NCBI GenBank assembly: GCA_032622095.1
Contig: CP136064.1
Location: forward strand, 220,486,205-220,550,204
Direction of reading: 5' to 3'
DNA from: Siphonodentalium dalli
Lineage: Eukaryota; Mollusca; Scaphopoda; Gadilida; Siphonodentaliidae
Length of the DNA stretch: 64,000 nt
Part shown: one piece after another, positions 43,201 through 54,639 of the stretch
Layout: every line of letters starts with the position of its first letter
Position numbering within the stretch: position 1 is the stretch's first letter
Notes under the pieces: generated by a model
What the model was told of the DNA's origin: nothing
The model's database searches: none
The model's input: only the letters and a program-made list of their open reading frames with translations
Program-made: the position numbers and the translations under genes

Positions 43201-45160
43201 TTTTTTTTTCTCGAACATATTTACCTTCACACGACATGACATAGGCATATATGGCCTATTATAGGTATGTTTGAAGAACAATAAATGTCGACTTTTTGTG
43301 ATATGGTCATTTATATATTTTTACACAACATAATGAGAAATAGACCAATAACACAGAGACGTCGTTAGAGCGTCTCCGTTGGTGGCTACCCACATCCTTT
43401 TCCAACTTTATCCCATTGGGCCAGACAAAACTCCCCTTCCAAGTTCTCGCACCACCCTCTTGGTACCAACTGGTACCTCAAACTTTCCAACTGTTGGATA
43501 TTTTTCACCTCGCACCCTTCCAATCAGAAAATATCTGACTGATGTCCATTTCAGTACAAAAGTGTGACCAAAATCAGGGGGGGGGGTCGCAAATAAAATC
43601 CAGGAGTCCTGGTGGGTGGGTCCTTTTCTGACCCTCGATCGCTTGTTTACCATGTTTATAGACAAATTATAACTACAAAAAAGTTATTATATTGTCAGGC
43701 TCTAAACTGCATGGGCCTACTTATTATTGGTTAATGAAACAGCCTGCAGATGAGGCTAAGCTACCATTGGTCATATATACATGTACATGGGACTATTCAT
43801 CACATGAGAGAAAAGCCTGTTGTGCATACATATATTTGTGTCACATAGATATAATAATGTGGGTAGCCTATATGGGTCTAGATGCTGAACCTTATTTGAC
43901 AAGTTTAATTAACGAGTGTTTTGTGATTTTCTGAGATTTATGGGGCTTTCCGTTAAGCTGACATGACCAACATTTCACCCGCAAGGTTATTTAAACCATT
44001 TTACACCATTATTGTGTCTGCCTTATTCTTCTATTTTCACAATTTTCCAAGTGTTTAAACCAGAGATGATGTATGCTCAACTTAGACCTGCGGCCTCGGG
44101 TTTAAGCCACGGATTTACAATGTCAAACGGCTGTTTAAACCTATAGAGGTATAGGTAGAGCAGGTTTAACCTGGAGATGACGATTCCGGCCATATGGTTT
44201 GGACATTTTGAACTCATATATAGCTATTTGAGTCTAAACATTGACGGCTGGAAAATATTTAGTCATAACATGGGTTAGTGATTTCCATACACGTGTAATT
44301 GCATAATAGTTCCATATAAGCTTGAGTTATATTATCTCACCGATATCTCCGGTGCGATTTATTTTGCCAACCACGTGCCTGTCGCAAGAGCTTTTGTCAT
44401 ATATATATTGTGAAGCGCGTCCAATGTTACTTACTAACGCGTCCTCGTTACAAAATGTTAATGCAAAATATTCAGATTTCTTGAAACTGGTTGCTTGGCG
44501 TTGGTTGTATTTCTGATATTCCAATGACCGGATATGGGAGGGTGCATGTCTTATAACGTCACGCTTTGTTCAAATTTGGCCGTGATAATACTATATTTTG
44601 GGCCAATTTGCGTGCAATCTCTCGATTACCGTACCACTTTGCCCTATATACCATAAATGAGGACAAGTTGGCACAAATTTAGCACCCAAAGATTAAGACT
44701 AATATTGTCTACTATTGTCTAACAGTATCTGTATATATTTTTAAAGCCATGTAAACGCCGCTTTTCTTGATGAACCAGACACAAAGCAATCACACGGGAG
44801 TCGCGTCCGTGGTTACTCATTGGAGTCCTCGTTACACTAGATACTTCGATAGGAAGATCGTGCTAAAGTTTTGAGCGTAATTTGAAGAGTGCTCTTGATG
44901 CTCTTATTTTTCATTCAGGAATATCATAGTCAAGGCCGGTTATATCTTGCGCCTGTTCTTCTAATCTTGGAAGGTCTGTGAGAACAGTCTGTTGAAAAAC
45001 TGGTCGGAGTCCGCAGGCAAACTGCCTAGATTTTTTAAATGATCTTAAATAAATAGCCTCTGAAATTCCTCAAATTATTCGACATTTCTTCCAGTCCTCA
45101 TCAGATACGGGAATCGGTAATACTTCGCAACTGGACATTGGCTAATATAAGACTATAAGT
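40300..45160. other. Unassigned repeat-rich DNA
   Basis: No gene was found. A block of about 100 bp is duplicated at about 42620-42725 and 43036-43142 (CTGGTCATCCGTGTAAC, CGCGTGTTTGCATTGTCACT, GGTTG(C/A)TCAGG). AAATGGC(C/G)(A/G)CC-type blocks at 41507-41545 and 41850-41880 recur near 59570, 59890 and 61860, marking an old dispersed repeat. A G run at 43577-43586 sits in a block with GGGTGGGTCC that resembles 22560-22580. Confidence 0.5.
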
Positions 45161-45164
45161 CCGT

Positions 45165-46110
45165 TGTTCAAAATAATGATTGTTCTCTGTCATCAAGTTA
45201 TCGACCAGTTTCGTTAAAAAACAGATGGAGCATATTGTTCGTTCACAACTGACGAATCGTCTGGACTCTAATAATTTTCTTTCTATCCGTCAACATGCTT
45301 TTTATTTCGTAAAATCATCAACGCCACAAACGATTGGGCCTACAACCTGGACAAAAAATCTACAAACTGATATTTTTATAATGGATTCGAAAAATCTTTC
45401 GACACCGTTCCGCATGAATTACTAAAATATAAAATATACCGCTAGGGATTATCCCCTCATGTTCTACGATGGATTGACGACTTCTTATGTAATAGTAACC
45501 AACGGGTAATCGCCAATGGTTCTGAATCTTCATACTCTCCAGTTTTATCAGGAGTGCCTCAACGAACAGTTCTCGGACCTACTTTATTATTAATACATAT
45601 AAATGACATCCCGGAGAATATATCTTCAGAAATTTGGCTATTCGCGCGATCGCTGATGATTGTTTGTTACAGAACCATTCGCAATGAAAAGGACATCAAC
45701 ATTCTTCAACAGGACATCAATGAACTTGGAGATTGGGCAAAACGATGGGGTATGAGGTTTCAATCGATAAAGTTATGTGGTGTCAACTTGACGCAGTGGA
45801 CTCGATTAAATATCTTGGTGTTCAGATATCATCCGACCTCAGCTGGAACAAACATATAAATATGACCTGTTACAAAGAAAGTCGCGTTCTCGGACTTTCT
45901 CAAAAGAAATATTCATGGCTGACACAAAGACACAAGAGAGAAATTCTACTTCAGAGTAGTTCTTGAGAGAATTGAAATTGCCTCCTCTGCGTGTGATCCT
46001 TACTACAACAACCTTATCCAGGAACTTGATCAAATTCAACATAGATCAGCACGGGAGCATCTCGATCTGTCGACGGCTATTGTTTCCGGGTATACATGCA
46101 TGAGGTGTCG
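45165..46110 (+). pseudogene. Degenerate LINE (Jockey/CR1-type) reverse transcriptase
   Basis: Pieces in three frames reconstruct an RT order: SSYRPVSLK near 45187, MEHIVRSQL, RWIDDFLCNSNQRV, SGVPQRTVLGPTLLLIHIND (normally ...GTVLGPLLFLIYIND), a damaged FADD box near 45640-45660, then DWAKRWGM, DSIKYLGVQISSDLSWNKHI and YYNNLIQELDQIQHRSAR. Stops and frameshifts occur throughout, and the endonuclease and most of the fingers domain are missing. It is a 5'-truncated dead copy. RT motifs are clear; the exact clade is not. Confidence 0.75.
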
Positions 46111-46312
46111 ATAATCCCTTGGTTCAATTGTGGCCGCTTATAGTCTATTTCTCATTTCTTCTGGGGTTTTAATGGTTTGTCATCTTTGCTTTTAGGGTTT
46201 TAATGATTTGTCACATTTGGGTTTTTGAAACTTTGGTGCTGATTCAATGTTGATGGTAGGAAATAATCTGTGTGATGTTTTATTTATTTATTTATTTTTG
46301 CAAAATAGTTAA

Positions 46313-47408
46313 TCTCATATATATTTTGAAGACCTCTGTCTGTATGTCTGTCTGTCTGTCTGTCTGTCATTTATACAAATCTACGATTCTCGACCGATCG
46401 GGACGAAACTTGGTACGTGTGTGTAGTTTGACCAGGCGGTGAACGTTGTCGTATTGGCGAGCCCGTGCGGCGCCCGCTTCGCGCATGCGCAGACGAGATC
46501 TCGGAAATGGGTGGAGCTATCGACTTGAAATTTGCTATGTGAATGTATCTTGCCCCGGATACGAATTTTATCGGGTCGCCGAGCCCGTGCGACACCAGCT
46601 TCGCGCATGCGCAGACCAGATCTCGGAAACGGGTGGAGCTATCGACTTGAAATTTGCTATGTGAATGTATCTTGCCCCGGATACGAATTTTATCGGGTCG
46701 CCGAGCCCATGCGACGCCAGCTTCGCGCATGCGCAGACCAGATCTCGGAAACGGGTAGAGCTATCGACTTGAAATTTCGGGCTGGGTAGAGCTATCGACT
46801 TGAAATTTGGTTTTTGAATAGCCCGGACAACGTCGGGCTCATCGGCTAGTCTCATATATATTTTGAAGACCTCTGTCTGTATGTCTGTCTGTCTGTCTGT
46901 CTGTCATTTATACAAATCTACGATTCTCGACCGATCGGGACGAAACTTGGTACGTGTGTGTAGTTTGACCAGGCGGTGAACGTTGTCGTATTGGCGAGCC
47001 CGTGCGGCGCCCGCTTCGCGCATGCGCAGACGAGATCTCGGAAATGGGTGGAGCTATCGACTTGAAATTTGCTATGTGAATGTATCTTGCCCCGGATACG
47101 AATTTTATCGGGTCGCCGAGCCCGTGCGACACCAGCTTCGCGCATGCGCAGACCAGATCTCGGAAACGGGTGGAGCTATCGACTTGAAATTTGCTATGTG
47201 AATGTATCTTGCCCCGGATACGAATTTTATCGGGTCGCCGAGCCCATGCGACGCCAGCTTCGCGCATGCGCAGACCAGATCTCGGAAACGGGTAGAGCTA
47301 TCGACTTGAAATTTCGGGCTGGGTAGAGCTATCGACTTGAAATTTGGTTTTTGAATAGCCCGGACAACGTCGGGCTCATCGGCTAGTCTCATATATATTT
47401 TGAAGACC

Positions 47409-47442
<34 letters not shown>

Positions 47443-47952
47443 CTTAATACAAATCTACGATTCTCGACCGATCGGGACGAAACTTAGTACGTGTGTGTAG
47501 TTTGACCAGGCGGTGGTCGTTGTCGTATTGGCGAGCCCGTGCGACGCCCGTGCAGCGCATGCGCAGACGAGATCTCGGAAACGGGTGGAGCTATCGACTT
47601 GAAATTTGGTATGTGAATGTATCTTGCCCCGAGTACGAATTTTATCGGGTCGGCGAGCCCGTGCGACGCCAGCTTCGCGCATGCGCAGACGAGATATCGG
47701 AAACGGGTGGAGCTATCGACTTGAAATTTGCTATGTGAATGTATCTTGCCCCGGATACGAATTTTATCGGGTCGCCGAGCCCGTGCGACGCAAGCTTCGT
47801 GCATGCGCAGACGAGATCTCGAAAAAGGGTGGAGCTATCGACTTGAAATTTGGTTTTTGAATAGCCCGGACAACGTCGGGCTGGGTAGAGCTATCGACTT
47901 GAAATTTGGTTTTTGAATAGCCCGGACAACGTCGGGCTCATCGGCTAGTAAA
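46313..47952 (-). repeat. Inverted array of type B repeats with an exact 537-bp tandem duplication
   Basis: Read on the minus strand, units begin ACTAGCCGATGAGCCCGACG and end in GACA repeats plus AGGTCTTCAAAATATATATG. Units 46313-46849 and 46850-47386 look identical over 537 bp. A third, more diverged unit fills 47387-47952. Each contains two or more copies of the 122-bp subrepeat with GCGCATGCGC. Open frames on both strands are by-products of the repeat. Confidence 0.85.
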
Positions 47953-49780
47953 ATATATACAAGGAGATAACAAGCTCAATGGCGAACTAAAAATGCAGTA
48001 ACAATGTCAACTATTTGGCAACGCCCCGCTTCGACCATGACAACGGCGATTGTGCGACTCGTTGAACGGTAATTTTCATTTGTTTGCGACGTATCTGTCA
48101 CTGATCGGGCAGCTTAGTTCTACGTGTAAGCCCATGTATGCTGCATCAATAATGTTTGGAACTGTGCCTTCGTTGTACAATGCACATGTCCTGGATTCAA
48201 TACAGTACTGTGTATTTACTGATCCCCACATGTGAAGATATAGAGATCAAGTCACATAAGATATTTGTCGCTAAAAGAGCATTCTTAGATTAGAACATGA
48301 CAAAATGCCCAACATACAGGTACCTGAACATTTTCCTTCTTAGTGCACCCAGCGGTTTTGTAATTTGTGTAAAATTAACTTGTTCATTCGAAAATGTCAC
48401 CACTTAGCCTACCATAACATGAGTTATTTTAGTCATATTCTGATTAGCAGGTAGGCCCTACATATACGAAAAATTATTGACCGTTTAGTTACTTTTATAA
48501 AGGTGTTTGTATGAAAGTATTAGTTAAAATTCTTCGAAAGAGGGGGCGGGTGTGGTTATCTGAAACTGAAAATAATGAGCAACACATTTTTTTAAATATA
48601 AGGGATGTATACCCGAAAAATTGCACTAAAAGCGTATACATACATAAAATAGTAGAACACTGGGTTGGCGGGTCCCGAACGTGGCCAAAATAACAAAATA
48701 ACTTATAGGGATACGTCTGATTTATGACCCCCCCCCCCCCCCCCCCCGACCCCCCGGTTCGGACGCCAATTAGCAGGTATATTATTAACATCCACGGGGT
48801 GTTTTGTTGCGGTATTATTTTTAATTGGGTAAACCTGACTGGTGTGTGCATACTTCAAATGAGGTAAGAATTAAGATCGTGGGAAGTTGAGTGGAAATAA
48901 ATGTCATAGAATTGTCATATCTGGAGACAAATCTTGACTGCGCGAAGGAATTATATTTTAGATGACTAGATTTTAATCACAAATAACTAAGTCATTATAG
49001 AATATAATTTTCACCGGTTATAGATTTAATTAATCTTAAAATCTTAAAAACAAAGTTAGTAATTTGATATAAATTTAATTTAATGTTGGATTACGAATTT
49101 CCGTGTACAAGACGTAATCAAATTAATTTACGGATAGTTGATTGGGCAACGCGTGGCACACATGCTCGTGTAAAAATATATGTTGATACGGGCCGTAAAC
49201 TCAAGCCAATCACTGACTAGTGACTATAAATGAGTATGTTGGACTAGTATGCATCGAGTATGAAATTTTATTTGATACATTTTCTTGAAAACTGTACAAA
49301 AATCACTCGACAACACTAATTTGTATGTCGTGTGACTCATACTAGTACGCGTATTCATGTCTATAGCGAGCATGACATTCATTAGAAAACGACTTCTCGT
49401 GAGCAAAAGTTAATGAAATTTCAATTGCTGGTCGCACAATCGTCGTTGTCATAATTGACTACTCGGCGTTGTCAATTGAGTGCGATGATACCCCCACAAA
49501 TACGGACACATCGCCATCAATCACAGAACTGAGGTGAACATTAGTTGTGAAAAATCACCCAAATACGTATGGCTATGTCATTATTTGGTTTCCACTCAAT
49601 TTTATAGGATTTTATATATTTTCTCAACTCTAAAGACGAATTTCACACAGTGATGTGTGTAAAACCAAAACAACCGGTCTATTTATGTCAAAGATTATGT
49701 ATTGTTGTGCTAACTGTCTAGTGCTGAACTCTTTACAGATTATCGAATTGAAGATCGCCGTACCTAATAGAAATATAATA
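47953..49780. other. Unassigned DNA with a 20-C tract
   Basis: Nothing recognisable as a gene. A run of 20 C lies at 48728-48747, followed by GACCCCCC; reads through this may be unreliable. Confidence 0.5.
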
Positions 49781-49782
49781 TA

Positions 49783-50057
49783 CTAGCCGATGAGCCCGGC
49801 GTTGTCCGGGCTATTCAAAAACCAAATTTCAAGTCGATAGCTCCACCCGTTTTCGAGATATGGTCTGCGCATGCGCGAAACTGGCGTCGCACGGGCTCGG
49901 CGACCCGATAAAATTCGTATCCGGGGCAAGATACATTCACATATCAAATTTCAAGTCGATAGCTCCACCCGTTTCCGAGATCTCGTCTGCGCATGCGCGA
50001 AGCGGGCGCCGCACGGGCTCGCCAATACGACAACGTCGACCGCCTGGTCAAACTACA
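49783..50057 (+). repeat. Type B repeat unit, truncated
   Basis: Starts TAGCCGATGAGCCCGGCGTT, carries two subrepeats with GCGCATGCGC, and breaks off at GTCAAACTACA where another repeat begins. Confidence 0.8.
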
Positions 50058-50480
50058 AATTCATGGTACCCGTCCCTCAAAGACTGACCCGATGAAAAAT
50101 TCCCCTGTTCCTAGGACATATATGACACAACAACCCATTCAGCGTTTCGTTTTGCATCCGTATTTTACGCATGGGTAGCCGTTTAGCAGCTTCGATTGTT
50201 ATCGGGCGGAAAAACTACCTGATGAAATCCCCTTTCCCTTCCTATGAAAGACAGCACAACACGCATTTTTTGTTTTTCGTGCATTTTTTTGTTTTTCATG
50301 AATTAATTCATGGTACCCGTCCCTCAAAGACTGACCCGATGAAAAATCCCCATGTTCCTAGGACATATATGACACAACAACCCATTCTGCCTTTTTAATC
50401 GAGATAATTGCATTCCGCGTTTCGTTTTGCATCCGTATTTTACGCATGGGTAGCCGTTTAGCAGCTTCGATTGTAATAAA
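50057..50480 (+). repeat. Two-copy direct repeat (TTCATGGTACCCGTCCCTCA)
   Basis: A segment of about 145 bp occurs at about 50059-50200 and 50307-50475. Shared blocks include AGACTGACCCGATGAAAAAT, CATATATGACACAACAACCC and GTTTCGTTTTGCATCCGTAT. The second copy has about 30 bp inserted before GCGTTTCG. Confidence 0.8.
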
Positions 50481-50734
50481 GAACGTTGTTCCTTAACACC
50501 TCCGAATATGGTCAATATAAAGATCGTTGATGCCTTAACCCCCGAGTGGCGTTTGCGGTGATTTTGATGATTGGGAGTGGAAAATCGGTGCTCAGAGCTT
50601 GTCCAAAATGCGACGTCGACTATCCCCGTGGGTTTTTACACTTATATACGAAATTTGGTCTCGATCGTTGCAGCCGTTTTCGATTTTATAAAGTACATAC
50701 AGACAGACAGAGGTCTTCAAAATATATATGAGAC

Positions 50735-51065
50735 TAGCCGATGACCCCAACGTTGTCCGGGCTATTCAAAAACCAAATTTCAAGTAGATAGCTCCACCCG
50801 TTTCCGAGATCTGATCTGCGCATGCTGAAGCTGGCGTCGCACGGGCTCGGCGACTCGATAAAATTCGCATTCGGGGCAAGAAACATTCACATACCAAATT
50901 TCAAGTCGATAGCTCCACCCGTTTCCGAGATCTCGTCTGCGCATGCGCTGCACGGGCGTCGCACGGGCTCGCCAATACGACAACGACCACCGTCTTGTCA
51001 AACTACACACACGTACCAAGTTTCTTCCCGATCGGTCGAGAATCGTAGATGTGTATTAATGACAA

Positions 51066-51102
<37 letters not shown>

Positions 51103-51128
51103 GGTCTTCAAAATATATATGAGATGGT
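50735..51128 (+). repeat. Type B repeat unit
   Basis: Starts TAGCCGATGACCCCAACGTT and ends in a long (GACA)n run (51061-51101) and GGTCTTCAAAATATATATGA. It holds one perfect CTGCGCATGCGC. Confidence 0.8.
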
Positions 51129-51320
51129 ACATTCCTGTCCGTATTTCTGGAATTATTCATTTCTCAATGTTTTTTTCGTGTTTATCGCATCAGCCTGGTC
51201 GCAGAATCGTTAAACCGCCGTAGCACCGTGGTTGTCAAGCCGCAGAATCGTGGAATTGGTCGTAGAATCGTCGAAACGATTGTGCCGTCTATTACCATGA
51301 CGAAGATAGGAAATTGAATA

Positions 51321-51514
51321 TGATCAACTCTGGGGAGACATAAGGTTTTTATAGCTCAATATGAATCGCCGTTTATAACAGTAATAATAATACAGTTTAG
51401 AGTCAGGTTTCCACATATGATCAACTCTGGGGATACATATGGTTTTTATAGCTCAATATGAATCGCCGTTTATAACAATAATAATAATACAGTTTAGAGT
51501 CAGGTTTCCACAAA
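51321..51514 (+). repeat. 97-bp tandem duplication
   Basis: TGATCAACTCTGGGGA begins at 51321 and again at 51418; the two units differ at only a few positions. Confidence 0.85.
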
Positions 51515-52160
51515 ACTGTGTCGACGGGCTTTACAATAAATACGTGCATCCATGTGAGCTTCTACGTGCACAGATAAATAAATAATGTCCTTATTTCCAA
51601 ACTATATACATTTGCATTTTCATTTGTCTTTACAGTTACATTTTAAGTGTTTAAAAACTCTTTCAAATAAATGAGTCTTTAGTCCAGATTTAAATTCATC
51701 AAATGGTATAACTGGATCAGTTATCTGGCAGACGGTTCCAGAATAATGGACTTTTTTACTACTATTTCACTGAGTGAACATGAAAATCACTCATCTGACG
51801 ACGACTCATTTGAAACGCATTCAGGCGGATCATTGCTAAAACAACACTGCATCGGGAGCAACTTTAATTAATACAGACTATAGGCGCGACGCTCAAACCT
51901 TGCCGCTGATATTTATGCAGGCTCGTCGGCAAAGTGAGAATAAGCCGATCAGCACGATTCTGTTCTGGAAACTATGCAAATGACCCTGGTTCAATGGCCT
52001 CAATTCTTAAACAATTGGATTGAACAAGTCTCAGCCAACGAAGAAAAGAAAACAAGGTTATTCTCTTTCAAAGTGGTCTCATTAAATAATCATCTCTCCA
52101 TTTGGACAACCTCAAAATATCTATAAAAAAAACAAAAAAAGAACACACGCCTGCTTAAAA
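51515..52160. other. Unassigned DNA
   Basis: No gene is supported. The stretch from about 51640 to 52080 reads like the remains of a dispersed repeat, but I cannot assign it. Confidence 0.4.
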
Positions 52161-52541
52161 CCCTTTACCCAACAAACCGGCCAAAACCGGCCAAATAAAG
52201 CTTCAACAGCCTAAATTATATTGGGTCTGTCTCAATAAAACCATAGAAATATGGATATCATTGGAACCGGCTCATTGACCACATTGTGATGGTTACAGTT
52301 ATGCCCTGTGCCAATGCATTCTCTTATATATGCGAGTCGACCATAGGTCACCTCGCATATATAAGAGAATGCATTGGCCTAAAAAAATCTTTTTTTAACA
52401 CTTTTTACCATTTTTTCTTACATTCTTTAACAATTTAATGTGTTAAGCCGATGCATTCTCTTATATATGCGAGGCGACCTATGGTCGACTCGCATATATA
52501 AGAGAATGCATTGGCACAGGGCCGTTCTGTTGGGTAAAGGG
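52161..52541. repeat. MITE M1, inverted copy
   Basis: Starts CCCTTTACCCAACAAACCGG (after TTAAAA) and ends TGTTGGGTAAAGGG before TTAA (52542-52545). Hairpins at 52311-52378 and 52446-52515. It is the reverse complement of 26033-26424 with modest divergence. Confidence 0.8.
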
Positions 52542-52545
52542 TTAA

Positions 52546-54490
52546 GTCGTCACACAATCCCACAGTCAAGACACCCCTTTTGGCTATTCGAATGTCTACA
52601 AACTCAGTTTCGGTCCGGAAGTTGTGCGACTGGCATAAATTTGAAACTGGGACAGCCCTACCTGCACTTAATCCCGGATCCGCTGATACCCATGCCAATG
52701 TTATCAGAAACCCAAACAGCTCTAAACAAAATATTAACAAGAAAACCATAGTCAGAAATGGTAACGCCCTCAAGGCATATAAATATATAATATAAAATAT
52801 ATTGATTTCGTAAACGCAACACTTCAGAATTCCGTTAAAATAACTAATCCTTCAAATTATTGCAACAACTATACGGCTTATCACTGAAGGTTTCTCATTA
52901 GTAACACCAGAAAGCCTCTCAATGCAGACAAAAAAATCTACTAATCGGATTAATACGCCCCCGATACTTCGCAATACGACATTTAGTCTACCTTCCAACT
53001 GAGGCATACTTAATCAGCAATGTTAGCTATTATATTATTCATTGTGTTCCCGAAATAAAATCTTCAAGAGTGGCCCAGCCATTGTTCAGACCTTAATATC
53101 GAAAGCAATTAACTCGGTCATAGAAGTTATATACTGCAACAATGAGACATCCGCGAATACATACATCCTGCAAAAAGTCTAACCGGTACGTAATAGAGCG
53201 CGTACGTTATTAATATAGTTACCCCATGCCTCCTATGTTATTCTTTTATAAATTGTATTCGTCAAAAAATAACATAAGTAACGTATATAAGAACAGAAAA
53301 CAGTTAATAAAATTACAGTGCAAATACAATACATTTATTATATATGTTACTAATTGATTGCTATATACGTGATAAAGAACGCTACTGTATAGAGTTACCA
53401 CTGAAGTTACTCGAGCTACCTGGTCTTCCGCATAAGCTTCGCTAAATTGAAGGCGTCGGAATAATATGTATCAAGTAGAAAATATGCAACGTCAGACATT
53501 GTTGAATAATCGTTTCTATTCGAAGTTGTTTCCGTTGTTTGTTTACGGTCGTTACCTTTTATTTTGATTTGTCGTGTTATTTCGTGTAAAACAGTTTGTT
53601 GTATAATTACGGAAATTAAATTACAGCTTCTGCAAATGATACCTGATGTCTTAATTATATTACTTATCTTGGAAAATATCCACAGAAAAACATTGGATGT
53701 CACCCTTTGTGTTATATTGTGGGAATAGGACATTAATCTTCGTTCTACTACAATTTCTTAAAATAACTCCCATCGTGTGAAACCCGAAACGTGTTGTCCG
53801 CGAAATATCCCCATAGCTACTGTCATCTCGCCAGAACAGCGATACTATGTATATCGGGAGGGCGCAATAATTAAATAACTGAAGCCTGACGCCTGTGTGG
53901 TGCGATGTTTTTCAACGTGGCACTATAAAATCAAGATCAAAGGTCTTCCGGGCGGAAATGCGTACATACAGAAAAGGACATTAGCTTCGTTGTTTTAAAT
54001 TCATCAATAATAGCTCAATGATGTGAAAGTTATTCATTCTGCATTCCCCCAATGGTAATAAACTGTATCAAGCCCAGAGGATTTTTGTTTTGATTTTAAT
54101 GTTTCCGATGGTGCTTCAAAGCAAAACAACCCCCATGAATTTAACACAATGCATCGATCAACGTTTGAGTTCTACGCATGGGATTATGTTTTCGTCTGCG
54201 TTGTATAAATGGTCGGTTGAATAAATGAGGTGCCTTTAGTAGCATCGAATTTGGAGACGAGCACAAGCCTTCGAAGAGCTTTCTTCATCTTGAGGTTATC
54301 TTTGCAATATGGTGTGTTAAACTCATCCCTAAACTGGTACGAGACCATGCCGTTCCATTTAAATCGCAGTGTTTTCAGTGCATATGGAAACGTTTCACGC
54401 TGTTAGCAGCCATGTTTTAGATAAATATGAATATTTTATTTGTGCAATAAATCATGTCAATATGCAAATAATCACAAATAACATATATAG
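52546..54490. other. Unassigned DNA
   Basis: No gene is supported. A minus-strand frame of 105 codons (53416-53733) has no recognisable motif. No splice or promoter context stands out. Confidence 0.45.
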
Positions 54491-54492
54491 AG

Positions 54493-54636
54493 GATCTCAC
54501 ATGAGTTTCTATTTTATACGGAATTTATCAACCGAGTTCACTAAATTCGATTTGAGCCGAGGTTTACCGAGGCTCAAATAGAATTTAGTGGACGAGGTTG
54601 ATAAATTACGTATAAAATAGGACGAGTGTGAGATAC
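54493..54636. repeat. Foldback element
   Basis: GATCTCAC at the left pairs with GTGAGATA at the right. Inward, TTTCTATTTTATACG, AATTTATCAACC, GTTCACTAAATTC and TTTGAGCC pair with GCTCAAATAG, GAATTTAGTGGAC, GGTTGATAAATT and CGTATAAAATAGG. About 140 bp, non-coding. Confidence 0.8.
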
Positions 54637-54639
54637 TTT

